Source of the DNA: Hirudo medicinalis
Taxonomy: Eukaryota; Annelida; Clitellata; Hirudinida; Hirudinidae
Direction of reading: 5' to 3'
NCBI GenBank assembly: GCA_011800805.1
Contig: MPNW01001813.1
Span: 1 to 10,786 of the forward strand
DNA: 10,786 bases
In this document: positions 1-7,161 of the stretch, one piece after another
How positions within the stretch are numbered: the stretch's first letter is position 1
Layout: every line of letters begins with the position of its first letter
The notes under the pieces: model-generated
The model's database searches: none
Seen by the model: the letters and a program-made list of their open reading frames with translations, nothing else
Told to the model about the DNA's origin: nothing
Translations under genes and position numbers: made by a program

Positions 1-18
1 TAAGAAATGAACAGGATT

Positions 19-219
19 GATGATGATGATGATGATGATGATGAATGATGGTGATGGTGATGATGATGATGATGATGATAGTGGTGATGGTGACGGTGAC
101 GATGACGGTGACGATGACGACGACGATGACGATGATGATGATGATGATGATGATGACGATGATGATGATGATGATGATGACGACGACGACGATGATGATT
201 ATGATGATGATGACGATGG
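19..219 (+). repeat. GAT/GAC trinucleotide array
   Basis: GAT units run almost unbroken, with many GAC, some GGT and one TAT unit. Because the unit lacks stops, both plus frames starting here read as poly-Asp or poly-Met ORFs, which I treat as artefacts. A decayed tail (GATAAGGATGATAATGAC) extends to about 242. Confidence 0.95.
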
Positions 220-685
220 CTTTGATAAGGATGATAATGACAGCAATGTCGACGGAGTCAAGGAAGTGCTTAATTTAATCTCAACACATAACCGAGTCAT
301 AAAATAGATTCCAATTATTTCTCAATTTGATGCATAAAATGCAATTTAATCAGCAAATTTAATTTAACCCAATTTCGCAAACACCTGACCTCATAAACAG
401 ATTATGATCATGATAATGATGGTGCTGACGATGATGATAATGATCATGGAGGTGCTAATAATGATGCTTGTAAATGCGTTTCTTCAGTAATTGTAATTTT
501 TGGGCAGAAAAATTCATTAAAAATACGATTTCTTGGGAGGCACAATTGGACGGAATTTAAAGAAAATTTTAACATTTGAACGTAAAAATCAGAAAACTCT
601 TCACAAATTTAAACAAAATAAGAGCTAATGTTCCGTTGTTATTATTGACAAAATCAAAATTTGTGTATTTCCCTCATTGTTTGTA
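220..685. other. AT-rich spacer with a short decayed GAT array
   Basis: No gene is seen. 401-467 holds an interrupted GAT/AAT tract (GATGGTGCTGACGATGATGAT). The rest is AT-rich unique sequence without supportable features. Confidence 0.7.
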
Positions 686-786
686 ATGACGATGATGATA
701 ATGATAACGATGACGATGATGATAACGATGACGGTGATGATAATGATGACGGTGATGATGATGATGATAACGACGATGACGATGGT
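686..786 (+). repeat. GAT/GAC/AAC trinucleotide array
   Basis: Units are GAT, GAC, AAT, AAC and GGT. The array runs directly into a 66-codon open frame (ATG at 782 to TGA at 979, starting MVEFSPKNGANQVPR) with no recognisable domain, which I do not call as a gene. Confidence 0.92.
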
Positions 787-977
787 TGAGTTTTCGCCCA
801 AGAATGGAGCCAATCAAGTCCCACGTAGCTGCTCAGAATTCCACTCAACTGAGTCAAATAGAGACCTCATCGTTCGCAAATCAATTTATCGAGCAAATCT
901 TTTCCAAATCAATGAATCAAAACTCTGCTTCCGTATCCTCTTTATGACCTGGGTTACTGCTCCTCCAAGAAGCTTTT

Positions 978-1036
978 GATGACGACGAAGACGACGATGA
1001 TGTTGATGATGGTGGTGGTGGTAGTGATGATGATGG

Positions 1037-1078
<42 letters not shown>

Positions 1079-1086
1079 CGATGATT
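978..1086 (+). repeat. GAT/GAC/GGT trinucleotide array
   Basis: The left part is GAC-rich (GACGACGAAGACGACGATGAT), the middle is GGT (about 1009-1022), and the right part is long uninterrupted GAT. The minus strand reads as poly-His, an artefact. Confidence 0.93.
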
Positions 1087-1217
1087 GTGGTGGCATTTAG
1101 TTTCACATATATATGTCGTGGTGTCATGCGACGAGAAATAATTCAAGATAATAACATTAATATTTAAAATCAGAGATTTTCAAACAGTTTTATAGATAAA
1201 TTTCCCTTCGCTCAACT

Positions 1218-1500
1218 TTGACCTTGAATCGGCCTTTTAACCCGGTTCAGATGGTTCAAGGTCATCCAGCCTCCACCTACTTTACATGCAGCATGCAAAT
1301 GATGAATAACGACATCAAACTGGTTCTCACGTGACCTATCGCCATCCAATCTGATGATTTGTTGTGACGATTAAATTAGTAGCCATATTTTCCACACAAC
1401 ATGGCGACATACGAGCATCATTATCATCACAGTCGGTGACGGACTCGGGACTGCTTACTGCTGCTATCACGTCATCTTGACGTAGTTTATGATGTCATCA
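1218..1500. promoter_or_regulatory. Cluster of transcription-factor-like sites, possible enhancer or promoter
   Basis: This repeat-free stretch contains an inverted pair of TCAAGGTCA (1219-1227 on minus, 1256-1264 on plus), the extended half-site bound by ERR/NR5-type nuclear receptors. It also has ATGCAAAT (1293-1300), a POU octamer; TCACGTGA (1327-1334), an E-box of the MiT/USF type; CATGGCG (1400-1406), YY1-like; ACGTCA and TGACGT as an inverted pair (1469-1474, 1478-1483), CRE half-sites; and TGATGTCATCA (1490-1500). The motifs are read directly. Function is inference; no transcript start is seen nearby. Confidence 0.27.
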
Positions 1501-1577
1501 ATTTTTAAAACGACCAATTGCAGAGGTTGAAAACAGAAAGTTAGAGCACCGAGTCATAAAAGTGGACAATCAAAACT

Positions 1578-1648
1578 GGGTGGATGTGGTGGACTGGGTG
1601 GAATGGATGGATGGAAATGAGGAATGATTGGTGGAACGATGGTGTGGA
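1578..1648 (+). repeat. Imperfect TGGA/TGG repeat
   Basis: GGGTGGATGTGGTGGACTGG, GGAATGGATGGATGG and GGTGGAACGATGGTGTGG are degenerate tetranucleotide copies, the complement of the ATCC class seen at 6797-6970. Confidence 0.7.
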
Positions 1649-1728
1649 AGTTTAACTAATTTGATGAGTTCGAAGTGCAAAGCAAGATGAATGGAAACGT
1701 GGTTGATCTACGGCGTTCAGGAGAGTTC

Positions 1729-1812
1729 CAATCAATCAAATTATATTCAATCAATCAAATTATTTTCAATCAATCAAACCAATCAATTATTTTCAATCAT
1801 TCATTTCATTTT
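1729..1812 (+). repeat. Tandem repeat of a roughly 19-bp CAATCAATCAAATTATTTT unit
   Basis: Copies start at 1729, 1748, 1767 (27-bp variant carrying an inserted CAATCAAAC piece) and 1794 (diverged). ATTGA/TCAAT words recur at 4250-4350 and 7417-7486, suggesting a recurrent local word or relic. Confidence 0.75.
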
Positions 1813-2240
1813 CAACCATAACAAATATTTTATAATATTTATTAATGACATAAGAAGTAATTGGAGAATATTTTTGGAAAGAGCAATTAATGTCTTCTTG
1901 TCAATGACTTGATGACCTGTTGCCATGGGGGCATAGTTGTTGTTGTTGTTGTTAATTTTCAATTTAGTAATTAAAACTATGGATTTTTCAAAGTTTGCTT
2001 GAATTAAAAAAAAATTTATTTTGAATAAAAAAAAAACTAAATTCCTGTCAACTTGGAGCAGTTTTAATGTTTGGACGATAAAATCTTCGGTGCATAAAAA
2101 AATGGCGCGAATTTGCAGACGACTGTGAAGGAGGCAGCTTTCAATTTACATCCATCAGAATATAAATCAACCAACCACGTCGATGGAAATAGTCACGTGA
2201 CTTCGATTCGATTGAGTGTTTTTGGATTTCCTTTATCCAG
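1813..2240. other. AT-rich spacer
   Basis: No gene is seen. It holds a short GTT run (1936-1951), two oligo-A runs and a perfect GTCACGTGAC palindrome at 2192-2201. A pyrimidine-rich acceptor-like tract closes it at 2240. Confidence 0.6.
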
Positions 2241-2359
2241 ACGACTCATTGTTTCCCGCCATTGTGGCTGAGGCTGCCAGAGAAGAAATCATGAAACCGT
2301 TCATTGATTGTCTCTCCTCCCATTTAAATCTCACCCACCAATTGTTCTTGTCTTCATAG
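2241..2359 (+). CDS. Possible terminal exon, gene unknown
   Basis: A strong acceptor-like sequence (TTTTTGGATTTCCTTTATCCAG, 2219-2240, shown here as its parts GTTTTTGG, ATTTCC, TTTATCCAG) precedes an open frame. It reads DDSLFPAIVAEAAREEIMKP, then FIDCLSSHLNLTHQLFLSS and TAG (2357-2359). The composition is protein-like with an amphipathic helical middle, and the codons are not repeat-derived. No family is recognised and no matching upstream exon was found. The opposite strand also has an acceptor-like CTTCTCTGGCAG here, so orientation is not settled. A GAT array begins immediately after. Length is only 39 codons, so chance remains a serious alternative. Confidence 0.22.
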
Positions 2360-2367
2360 AACTGGCT

Positions 2368-2535
2368 GATGGTCATGACGATGATGAAATCGATGACGAT
2401 GATCAGGTTGATGATGACGACGATGACTATGCCGGTGGCGACGACGACGACGACAATGATGATGAAGATGATGAAGAAGAAGACGAAGACGAAGAAGAAA
2501 AAGAATAAAAAGAAGAAGATGATGATGATGATGAC
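2368..2535 (+). repeat. GAT/GAC/GAA array with an AAG-rich middle
   Basis: The array passes from GAT/GAC to GAA/GAC, then AAG, then back to pure GAT. One plus frame is an Asp/Glu run ending EDEEEKE and TAA. That is compatible with an acidic protein tail but is equally expected from the repeat, so it is not called as coding. Confidence 0.93.
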
Positions 2536-2640
2536 CATTATTCTGGCCATGGTAGTGATTATTATGTTATGACTTTGATTTGAAGGCAACTGATTGGATC
2601 TTTTTGATGTTTTGACGCTGAGACAGAACTACTATTGGGA

Positions 2641-2712
2641 ATAATTATTATTTTTTATTTTTTTATTATTATTATTATTTTTTATTATTATTATTTTTTA
2701 TTAATATTATAT
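2641..2712 (+). repeat. TTA/poly-T low-complexity tract
   Basis: ATT and TTA units alternate with T runs of five or six. It has no coding content. Confidence 0.85.
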
Positions 2713-2812
2713 TCTTTAATTTCTGTCTGAATCTCCGTGGAGACCGAACTCACCTCATCAATTACAACGGTTTTGATGAAAAGAATTCAAGCTTTTTCCG
2801 TCAGTTTTAAAG

Positions 2813-2889
2813 TGATGATGATAATGATGACGATGATGTTGACGACGACGATAATGATGATGATGATGATCATCATCATCATGCTGATG
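2813..2889 (+). repeat. GAT/GAC array that inverts into ATC
   Basis: GAT and GAC units run to 2869, then the array switches to CAT/ATC. The junction forms a perfect 26-bp palindrome (2857-2882) centred on GATC. Confidence 0.93.
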
Positions 2890-2999
2890 ACCATGAAATC
2901 AAAGGTCACGCAGCGATGTCAGAATGGAGGAAGTGATAATGAGGAAATTAATGACTGCGAACAGGTGACGTCGCTAACGAAGTGTTGATGTTGTTGTCA

Positions 3000-3117
3000 A
3001 TGATGATGATGATGGTGATGGTGATGATGATGATGATGGTGATGATGGTGATGGTGATGATGATGATGACGATGATGATGATGATGGTGATGGTGGTGAT
3101 GGTGATGATGATGGTGA

Positions 3118-3151
<34 letters not shown>

Positions 3152-3260
3152 GATGGTGATGGTGATGATGATGATGATGATGATGTCGTTGTTGATGATG
3201 TCAGTGGTGTTGATGATGATGGTGGTGATAATGATGATGTTGGTGATGATGTTGCTGTTG
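3000..3260 (+). repeat. Long GAT/GGT/GTT array
   Basis: This is the longest array in the window. GAT dominates, with scattered GGT units, a GTG-rich block near 3137-3152, and GTT/GCT units towards the right end. The plus frame reads as a poly-Met/Val ORF, an artefact. Confidence 0.95.
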
Positions 3261-3338
3261 AAAAGCGAGTTTATTCGAGAGGGGATTTCTTAGTACTGAA
3301 CTACAAGCCGATAATTATGATGAGTACAAAGCTATGGA

Positions 3339-3342
3339 GATG

Positions 3343-3374
<32 letters not shown>

Positions 3375-3403
3375 GACGATGACTGCGATGATGATGATGA
3401 TTA
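3339..3403 (+). repeat. GAT array
   Basis: GAT units with GGT, GAC and TGC interruptions. On the minus strand one frame reads as an Ile-rich, membrane-like string only because the unit is ATC. Confidence 0.92.
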
Positions 3404-3537
3404 TGGCAATCCAGTAGATGACGGTCATGATGATCTGAGTTTTCTGTTGAACTCATGATTGAGATTTCATAAATCATACATTTAATTACAACGATTAAAT
3501 GTTTTTAAATAAATACTTTTTATTGAATTTTACTTAC

Positions 3538-3595
3538 CAATGTTGTAAAAATATTTCTGCTTTAATCATCATCATCATCAGAACATCACTCAGCC
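3538..3595 (-). CDS. Candidate 58-bp internal exon following exon B (exon C)
   Basis: The minus strand carries a pyrimidine-rich run and TGTCAG (acceptor at 3597-3596), then a stop-free segment ending in TTG before GTAAGTAAAA, a strong donor. Exon B leaves one base of a codon and this exon supplies the other two (GG), giving Gly. The frame then reads LSDVLMMMMIKAEIFLQH and ends two bases into the next codon. The four Met codons are a short ATG repeat, seen on the plus strand as CAT at 3567-3578. No convincing next exon was found: the most obvious acceptor (TCATGAG, near 3450) would lead into a His-rich reading of a repeat. Matching phase plus two good splice sites supports a real gene with B; the product is unknown. 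Confidence 0.36.
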
Positions 3596-3700
3596 CTGAC
3601 ATTCAATTGGAATCAGAAAAATATTTTGGAAAAGTAAAGGGAGCCAACCGATCGACATGTTAAAATAAAAACAACTGCAGGTGTAAAAGGCCATGCTCAC

Positions 3701-3796
3701 CTGGATTGAGATAATCAAATAATGAGTGACACGTCATGCAAGCGAACATGGCGAAGTAGATGAGGATGGAAATCATCTCCGAGTCATGAGGTGCTC
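3701..3796 (-). CDS. Candidate internal exon encoding a membrane segment, gene unknown (exon B)
   Basis: The family is not recognised. The minus-strand frame reads APHDSEMISILIYFAMFACM, then TCHSLFDYLNP, so a short polar start is followed by about 20 mostly hydrophobic residues that could form one transmembrane helix. The exon ends at CAG before GTGAGC, a near-consensus donor, one base into a codon. The proposed acceptor is the AG at 3798-3797 after a pyrimidine-leaning stretch; an AG at 3795-3794 is an alternative. The frame has a TGA just upstream (3800-3798), so this is at best an internal exon. It joins in phase to the next candidate exon at 3538-3595 across a 105-bp intron. Codons are varied and not repeat-derived, unlike most open frames here. 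It was found by eye among six frames, so chance is not excluded. Confidence 0.37.
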
Positions 3797-3833
3797 CTCA
3801 GTTGGTTGAGTAGTGACGAAGTGAAAACACCTT

Positions 3834-3871
3834 GTCGTTGTTGTTGTTGTCGTTGTTGTTGTTGATGTTGC

Positions 3872-3936
<65 letters not shown>

Positions 3937-3942
3937 CTGCTG
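3834..3942 (-). repeat. CAA-type microsatellite (GTT on plus)
   Basis: On the minus strand the units are CAA with CAT, CAG and CGA interruptions, so one frame encodes a Gln/His run preceded by QPYKDLGFKVFKIF (open 3990-3784). It lies between candidate exons A and B. It may be intronic or a polyglutamine coding run; ending the run at GACAAG before GTGTTTTC would leave an intron of only 34 bp before exon B, so intronic is the safer reading. Confidence 0.9.
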
Positions 3943-4048
3943 GAAGATTTTAAAGACTTTGAATCCGAGATCTTTGTATGGCTGCCTCATTCGTCATTAT
4001 CGATGTGGACGGCCATTGTCGACGACCGGGATGTTCGTCACGTGATCA

Positions 4049-4117
4049 ACTCCGTGTAACGACTTCATCTGGAATCTTCTTCTGTTCGCGCTCCGCTTTT
4101 TCCAGCTCCTCTGCTTT
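4049..4117 (-). CDS. Possible upstream exon with a charged helix (exon A)
   Basis: A 23-codon minus-strand frame between TAA (4120-4118) and TGA (4048-4046) reads KAEELEKAEREQKKIPDEVV and then TRS. The alternating Glu/Lys/Leu pattern is typical of a charged helix or coiled coil, and it sits in a GC-richer, repeat-free patch. Possible acceptors are AAAAAG (exon from 4113) or GCAG (exon from 4110), both with weak pyrimidine tracts. Possible donors, such as GAA before GTCGTT, are poor and do not match the phase needed by exon B. A second frame in the same DNA is also open (ending HVTNIPVVDNGRPHR before a stop), so the choice is uncertain. It lies 5' of exon B on the same strand, as an earlier exon would. 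Confidence 0.18.
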
Positions 4118-4420
4118 TTATGTCCAAGTCTCGTGCAGCGCAGTGGAATGTTTTTCGAAGAAAATGCAGCTGGAAGGAAATTTAAGATTTGAGGTTTTTA
4201 TTTTCTCAATATTTTCTTTGTGCTTGATTGTTGAGAGGAATTATTGAAATGCTTTCAATCAATGATTGAGATACTGGTTTGTTGGTTGAAATGCCTCTTT
4301 ATAATCAATCAAACAATCATCGATCAATTTTAAAATTGCTTTCAATCAAGCTATTGACTTCCTTGACTTAAATCATCAAAACAACAGCTACCAAACCAGG
4401 AGGACAGCAGTATTCTCAGC

Positions 4421-4681
4421 CACAACATAAACAACATATACAACAGAACAACATATACAACAGAACAACATATACAACAGAACAACATATACAACAGAAC
4501 AACATATACAACAGAACAATATATACAACAGAACAACATATACAACAAACAACATATACAACAAAACAACATAAACAACAACTCGAACAACATATACAAC
4601 AAAACAACAAAACAACATATACAACTGAACAACATAAACAACAAAACAACAAAACAACATAAACAACAACTCGAACAACAA
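4421..4681 (+). repeat. 17-bp tandem array plus 88-bp duplicated block
   Basis: Units of AACATATACAACAGAAC start at 4433, 4450, 4467, 4484, 4501, 4518 (one change) and 4535. The right half is made of related ACAACAAAAC pieces. The segment ending in CTCGAACAACA occurs twice, 88 bp apart (CTCGAAC at about 4582 and 4670). The plus strand has almost no G. Because 17 is not a multiple of three and the unit lacks minus-strand stops, all three minus frames are open and give Cys/Val/Leu-rich strings, which I treat as artefacts. Confidence 0.93.
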
Positions 4682-4837
4682 TAGCATTTCCCACTGCCAT
4701 GATTCTCATGTCTTACGAAAGCTTCCTTTGTCATCTCTTCTCCACAAATGTCGCCGAGTTTTGAAAGAGAAAAAAATAAATGAAGAAGACAAAAAGTCAT
4801 GAAAGAAATTTATGGACCATCACTGAAAAGAACATCG

Positions 4838-4995
4838 GATGATGACGATGATGATGACGATGATGATGATGATGATGACGATGACGACGCCGACGATGAC
4901 GATGATGATGATGATGATGACGATGACGACGACGATTATGATGATGATGACGGCGATGACGATGATGATAATGATGATATTTATGAAGATGACGA
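4838..4995 (+). repeat. GAT/GAC array inside a short poly-Asp ORF
   Basis: GAT and GAC units are mixed, with rare GCC, TAT, GGC and AAT. The plus frame starting at ATG 4799 reads MKEIYGPSLKRTS, a long Asp run, then IYEDDEEI and TAA (5003-5005). The non-repeat ends look somewhat protein-like, but there is no conserved domain. Confidence 0.94.
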
Positions 4996-5005
4996 AGAAA
5001 TATAA

Positions 5006-5962
5006 TTCAAGTGGTGAGTGAAATCGCATTGATTGATGAACCTCATGTTGTCATTGAGGAGGAGTGGAAATGCTTCGGTGTCAGTCTAGTACCTCAATAG
5101 TTCTTGGAGTCTTCAGAGGTGATTCCGCATTCCCCACAAGCTTGTGTTGCTTATTGACTTGGATGCATGCCGGTTGTGCATTAACGTTTGGTGAATTTGG
5201 TGAATTGATGCCTCAGTGTGAAGCAACCATTCCTGGCCTTGAACGGTCATCAGTTATCTCAGTCTGCTGGATGCATTATGTGAATTATTCGGTGAGGTGA
5301 ATTAGAAAATTAGTGAATTTCGTTTTATTCATCAATAAAAGTCTTTAAAATGGAAGGAATTAATAAAAATAAATGACATCTTGATATTTCACAGAAGTTG
5401 AATTTCACAATGAAATTGAAAATGATGAATAAATTATTACGATCGACAGATGGCAGGGGTAAAAGAAAATCATCGCACATTTGTTTGGAATGATTTAATG
5501 CTAAGAAATAATTTCAAAAGAAATAAATTCAAACAAACAAGAGTTTCAAAAAAAGGCATTTAACTGGTCGTTGAGAATATTTTCGACAATTTAGAGATTT
5601 AGAAAGCCAGGTGTTCAAAGGTGCATGTGAGTGTGAACTGAATGTCAGTATGTCTAATGTGCCGAGTTGTTGCTAGATGTCTTTATTTTTTGGAATTTCA
5701 ATTAAATTGACATAAGTTTGGTAAAATTTCATAAAATTTATTTTCAATTTAGAAATTTGAAAGAGATCGTTAAAGCACAACATGTTCGAATTTTAAGTCA
5801 TTTTCAGAAGAAAGAAAGATTTCAAATCATTGAAAGTGGATTTTCTTCGCAACAAAATGTTGACGAACACTTTTATGTTTTTTTCAACTCGTTGAGCAAC
5901 ATTGTTACGCTAGCACATTATCTTGCGAAATGCTATAAGTTAAAGTTAGGAGTTGTTGAGAG
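5006..5962. other. AT-rich unique DNA without a supported gene
   Basis: Short open frames occur at 5064-5300 (MEMLRCQSSTSIVLG...) and 5718-5978 (MVKFHKIYFQFRNLK...). Neither resembles a known family or has a convincing splice pattern. A GTGAGTG donor-like word lies at 5014-5020. Nothing else is seen. Confidence 0.6.
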
Positions 5963-6059
5963 ATCATCATCAACATGACCATCACCACCCTCATCGCAGT
6001 CCTCCTCATCATCACCATTATCACCACCACCACCACCTTCATCATCATCATCATCATCT
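5963..6059 (+). repeat. ATC/CAC trinucleotide array
   Basis: ATC, ACC and CTC units run into a CAC block (6021-6036), then pure ATC. This is the first long array with ATC rather than GAT on the plus strand. Confidence 0.92.
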
Positions 6060-6379
6060 TCCAAGTGTCATCATTCTCCGGCATGTACAACGCGCGTGAG
6101 AGTCAAATATAAAGTTCTTTCAAATGTAATCTTTCTTCCAAACATTTCTGATTAGAAATGATTATCTGTTACTACAAACCAGCTGCAACAACATACAAAA
6201 GCGTTTGTGCAGATTGTATAGTATATATACAAACTTGAGACACCTGTTGATACCTTATCTTGTTCATGTTTGAGGATTTCTTGCTCAAATTTACCTCAAA
6301 AAAGATCATTCTGAATTTACTGAATACGTCACTTAATTCCTTTCTTTGTGAAATAAACAAAGTTTAAAATAACTTATTA

Positions 6380-6556
6380 GTTGTTATTAAATCATTAATT
6401 TATTAATAAATCTCATATTTATATTTATTACGTTAATATTCATATTTATTCCTATTTACGTCTCCGTGTTGAATTGCTGGAAAAGTATTTATTGGAATTA
6501 CTCGGCACGAGGACTCAACAACCGCAGGCACTGAGTTCGAACCCTGACACGAGTCA
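6380..6556 (-). mobile_element. Possible decayed tRNA-derived SINE, 5'-truncated
   Basis: On the minus strand GGTTCGAACTC (6543-6533) fits a Pol III B-box. It is followed by a GC-richer body (CAGTGCCTGCGG, CCTCGTGCCGAG) in otherwise AT-rich DNA and then an AT-rich tail of AATAAATA-type words (about 6455-6380). No A-box was found upstream and the arms do not fold as a tRNA T-stem. No target-site duplication was identified. This is an inference from layout only. Confidence 0.22.
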
Positions 6557-6796
6557 TCGATTGTGTTCGTTATTCTTGTTGGCGTCGTTGCTTTAATATA
6601 GTCATCCATGAGGGGTGCTTGATTACGACTTTTTGTTCTCCACAATTATTCCACGTGATTCATGACGTCACGGAACTACTTACAGACGAAACCAAGTTTT
6701 TCCCACAAAAATGACGACCATCATCATCATAACCATCATCGTCTGTTTTCGTTCAAACGTGGATGATGGTTTAAAGATTAGCATCACACCTTTTAC

Positions 6797-6970
6797 CCAT
6801 CCATCCGTCTATTCATCCATCCATCCATCCATCTATCTATCCATTCATCCATCCAACCGTCCATCCATCCATCCGTCTATTCATCCATCCGTCCATCTAT
6901 CCGTCCATCCATCCATCCGTCCATCCATCCACCCATCCATCCATCCATCCGTCCATTCATCTATTCATCA
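6797..6970 (+). repeat. ATCC tetranucleotide array
   Basis: CATCCATCC units are interspersed with CGTC, TATC and TTCATC variants. A plus frame reads as a Ser-Ile-His-Pro repeat, an artefact of the 12-nt register. A short ATC run precedes it at 6717-6742. Confidence 0.93.
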
Positions 6971-7017
6971 ATACCAACATTCATCTCATGAGTATTGTTG
7001 AGTCATCATTCGAATAA

Positions 7018-7161
7018 CATCAGTTGTTCTGCTGACAACTGATGACGATAACAATGATGATGATGATAATAATAATAACGATATTAATAATAAAAATAAT
7101 AATAAAAATAATAATAATAATAAGAAGAAGAAGAAGAACCATCATCATCATCATCATCGCA
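7018..7161 (+). repeat. Hairpin followed by compound GAT-AAT-AAG-ATC microsatellite
   Basis: CATCAGTTGT (7018-7027) and ACAACTGATG (7035-7044) form a perfect 10-bp inverted repeat with a 7-nt loop. The array then steps through GAT, AAT, AAG and, after AACC, ATC units. The GAT and ATC ends are complementary and could pair across the block. Confidence 0.88.

Noticed and set aside
2738..2823. Minus-strand exon before the GAG/GTGAGT donor at 2753
   Set aside because: All three frames are stopped close to the donor; only about 11 codons stay open.
2889..2988. Plus frame MKSKVTQRCQNGGSDNEEIN with CAG/GTGACG at its end
   Set aside because: The NGG and Cys residues recall an EGF repeat, but the Cys spacing does not fit, and the upstream part is a poly-Met repeat frame.
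2982..3293. Met/Val-rich 103-codon plus-strand ORF
   Set aside because: It is a frame through a GAT/GGT array; the unit has no stop codon and the protein has no complexity.
3260..3450. Exon D of the cryptic gene (His-rich or Ile-rich continuation on minus)
   Set aside because: The in-phase acceptor TCATGAG leads only into a poly-His reading of a repeat. The more membrane-like Ile frame (MTVIYWIAIIII) is not in the required phase.
4421..4681. CRISPR-like regular repeat spacing
   Set aside because: Units are contiguous with no unique spacers, and the context is eukaryotic.
4351..4800. 149-codon Cys/Val/Leu-rich minus ORF resembling a membrane protein
   Set aside because: It is generated by the 17-bp array, which is open in all three minus frames.
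5064..5300. 78-codon plus ORF with several Cys residues
   Set aside because: There is no recognisable motif, no signal peptide pattern and no splice support; the length is compatible with chance.
6172..6360. Minus ORF starting MFISQRKELSDVFSKF with a GAG/GTAAAT donor-like end
   Set aside because: The peptide looks mildly protein-like, but there is no clear acceptor, no homology and no partner exon.
6505..6560. tRNA gene around GTTCGAAC
   Set aside because: The T-stem does not pair on either strand, and no A-box, acceptor stem or anticodon arm is visible.
6711..7001. Ser-Ile-His-Pro repeat protein on plus
   Set aside because: It is the 12-nt translation register of an ATCC tetranucleotide array.
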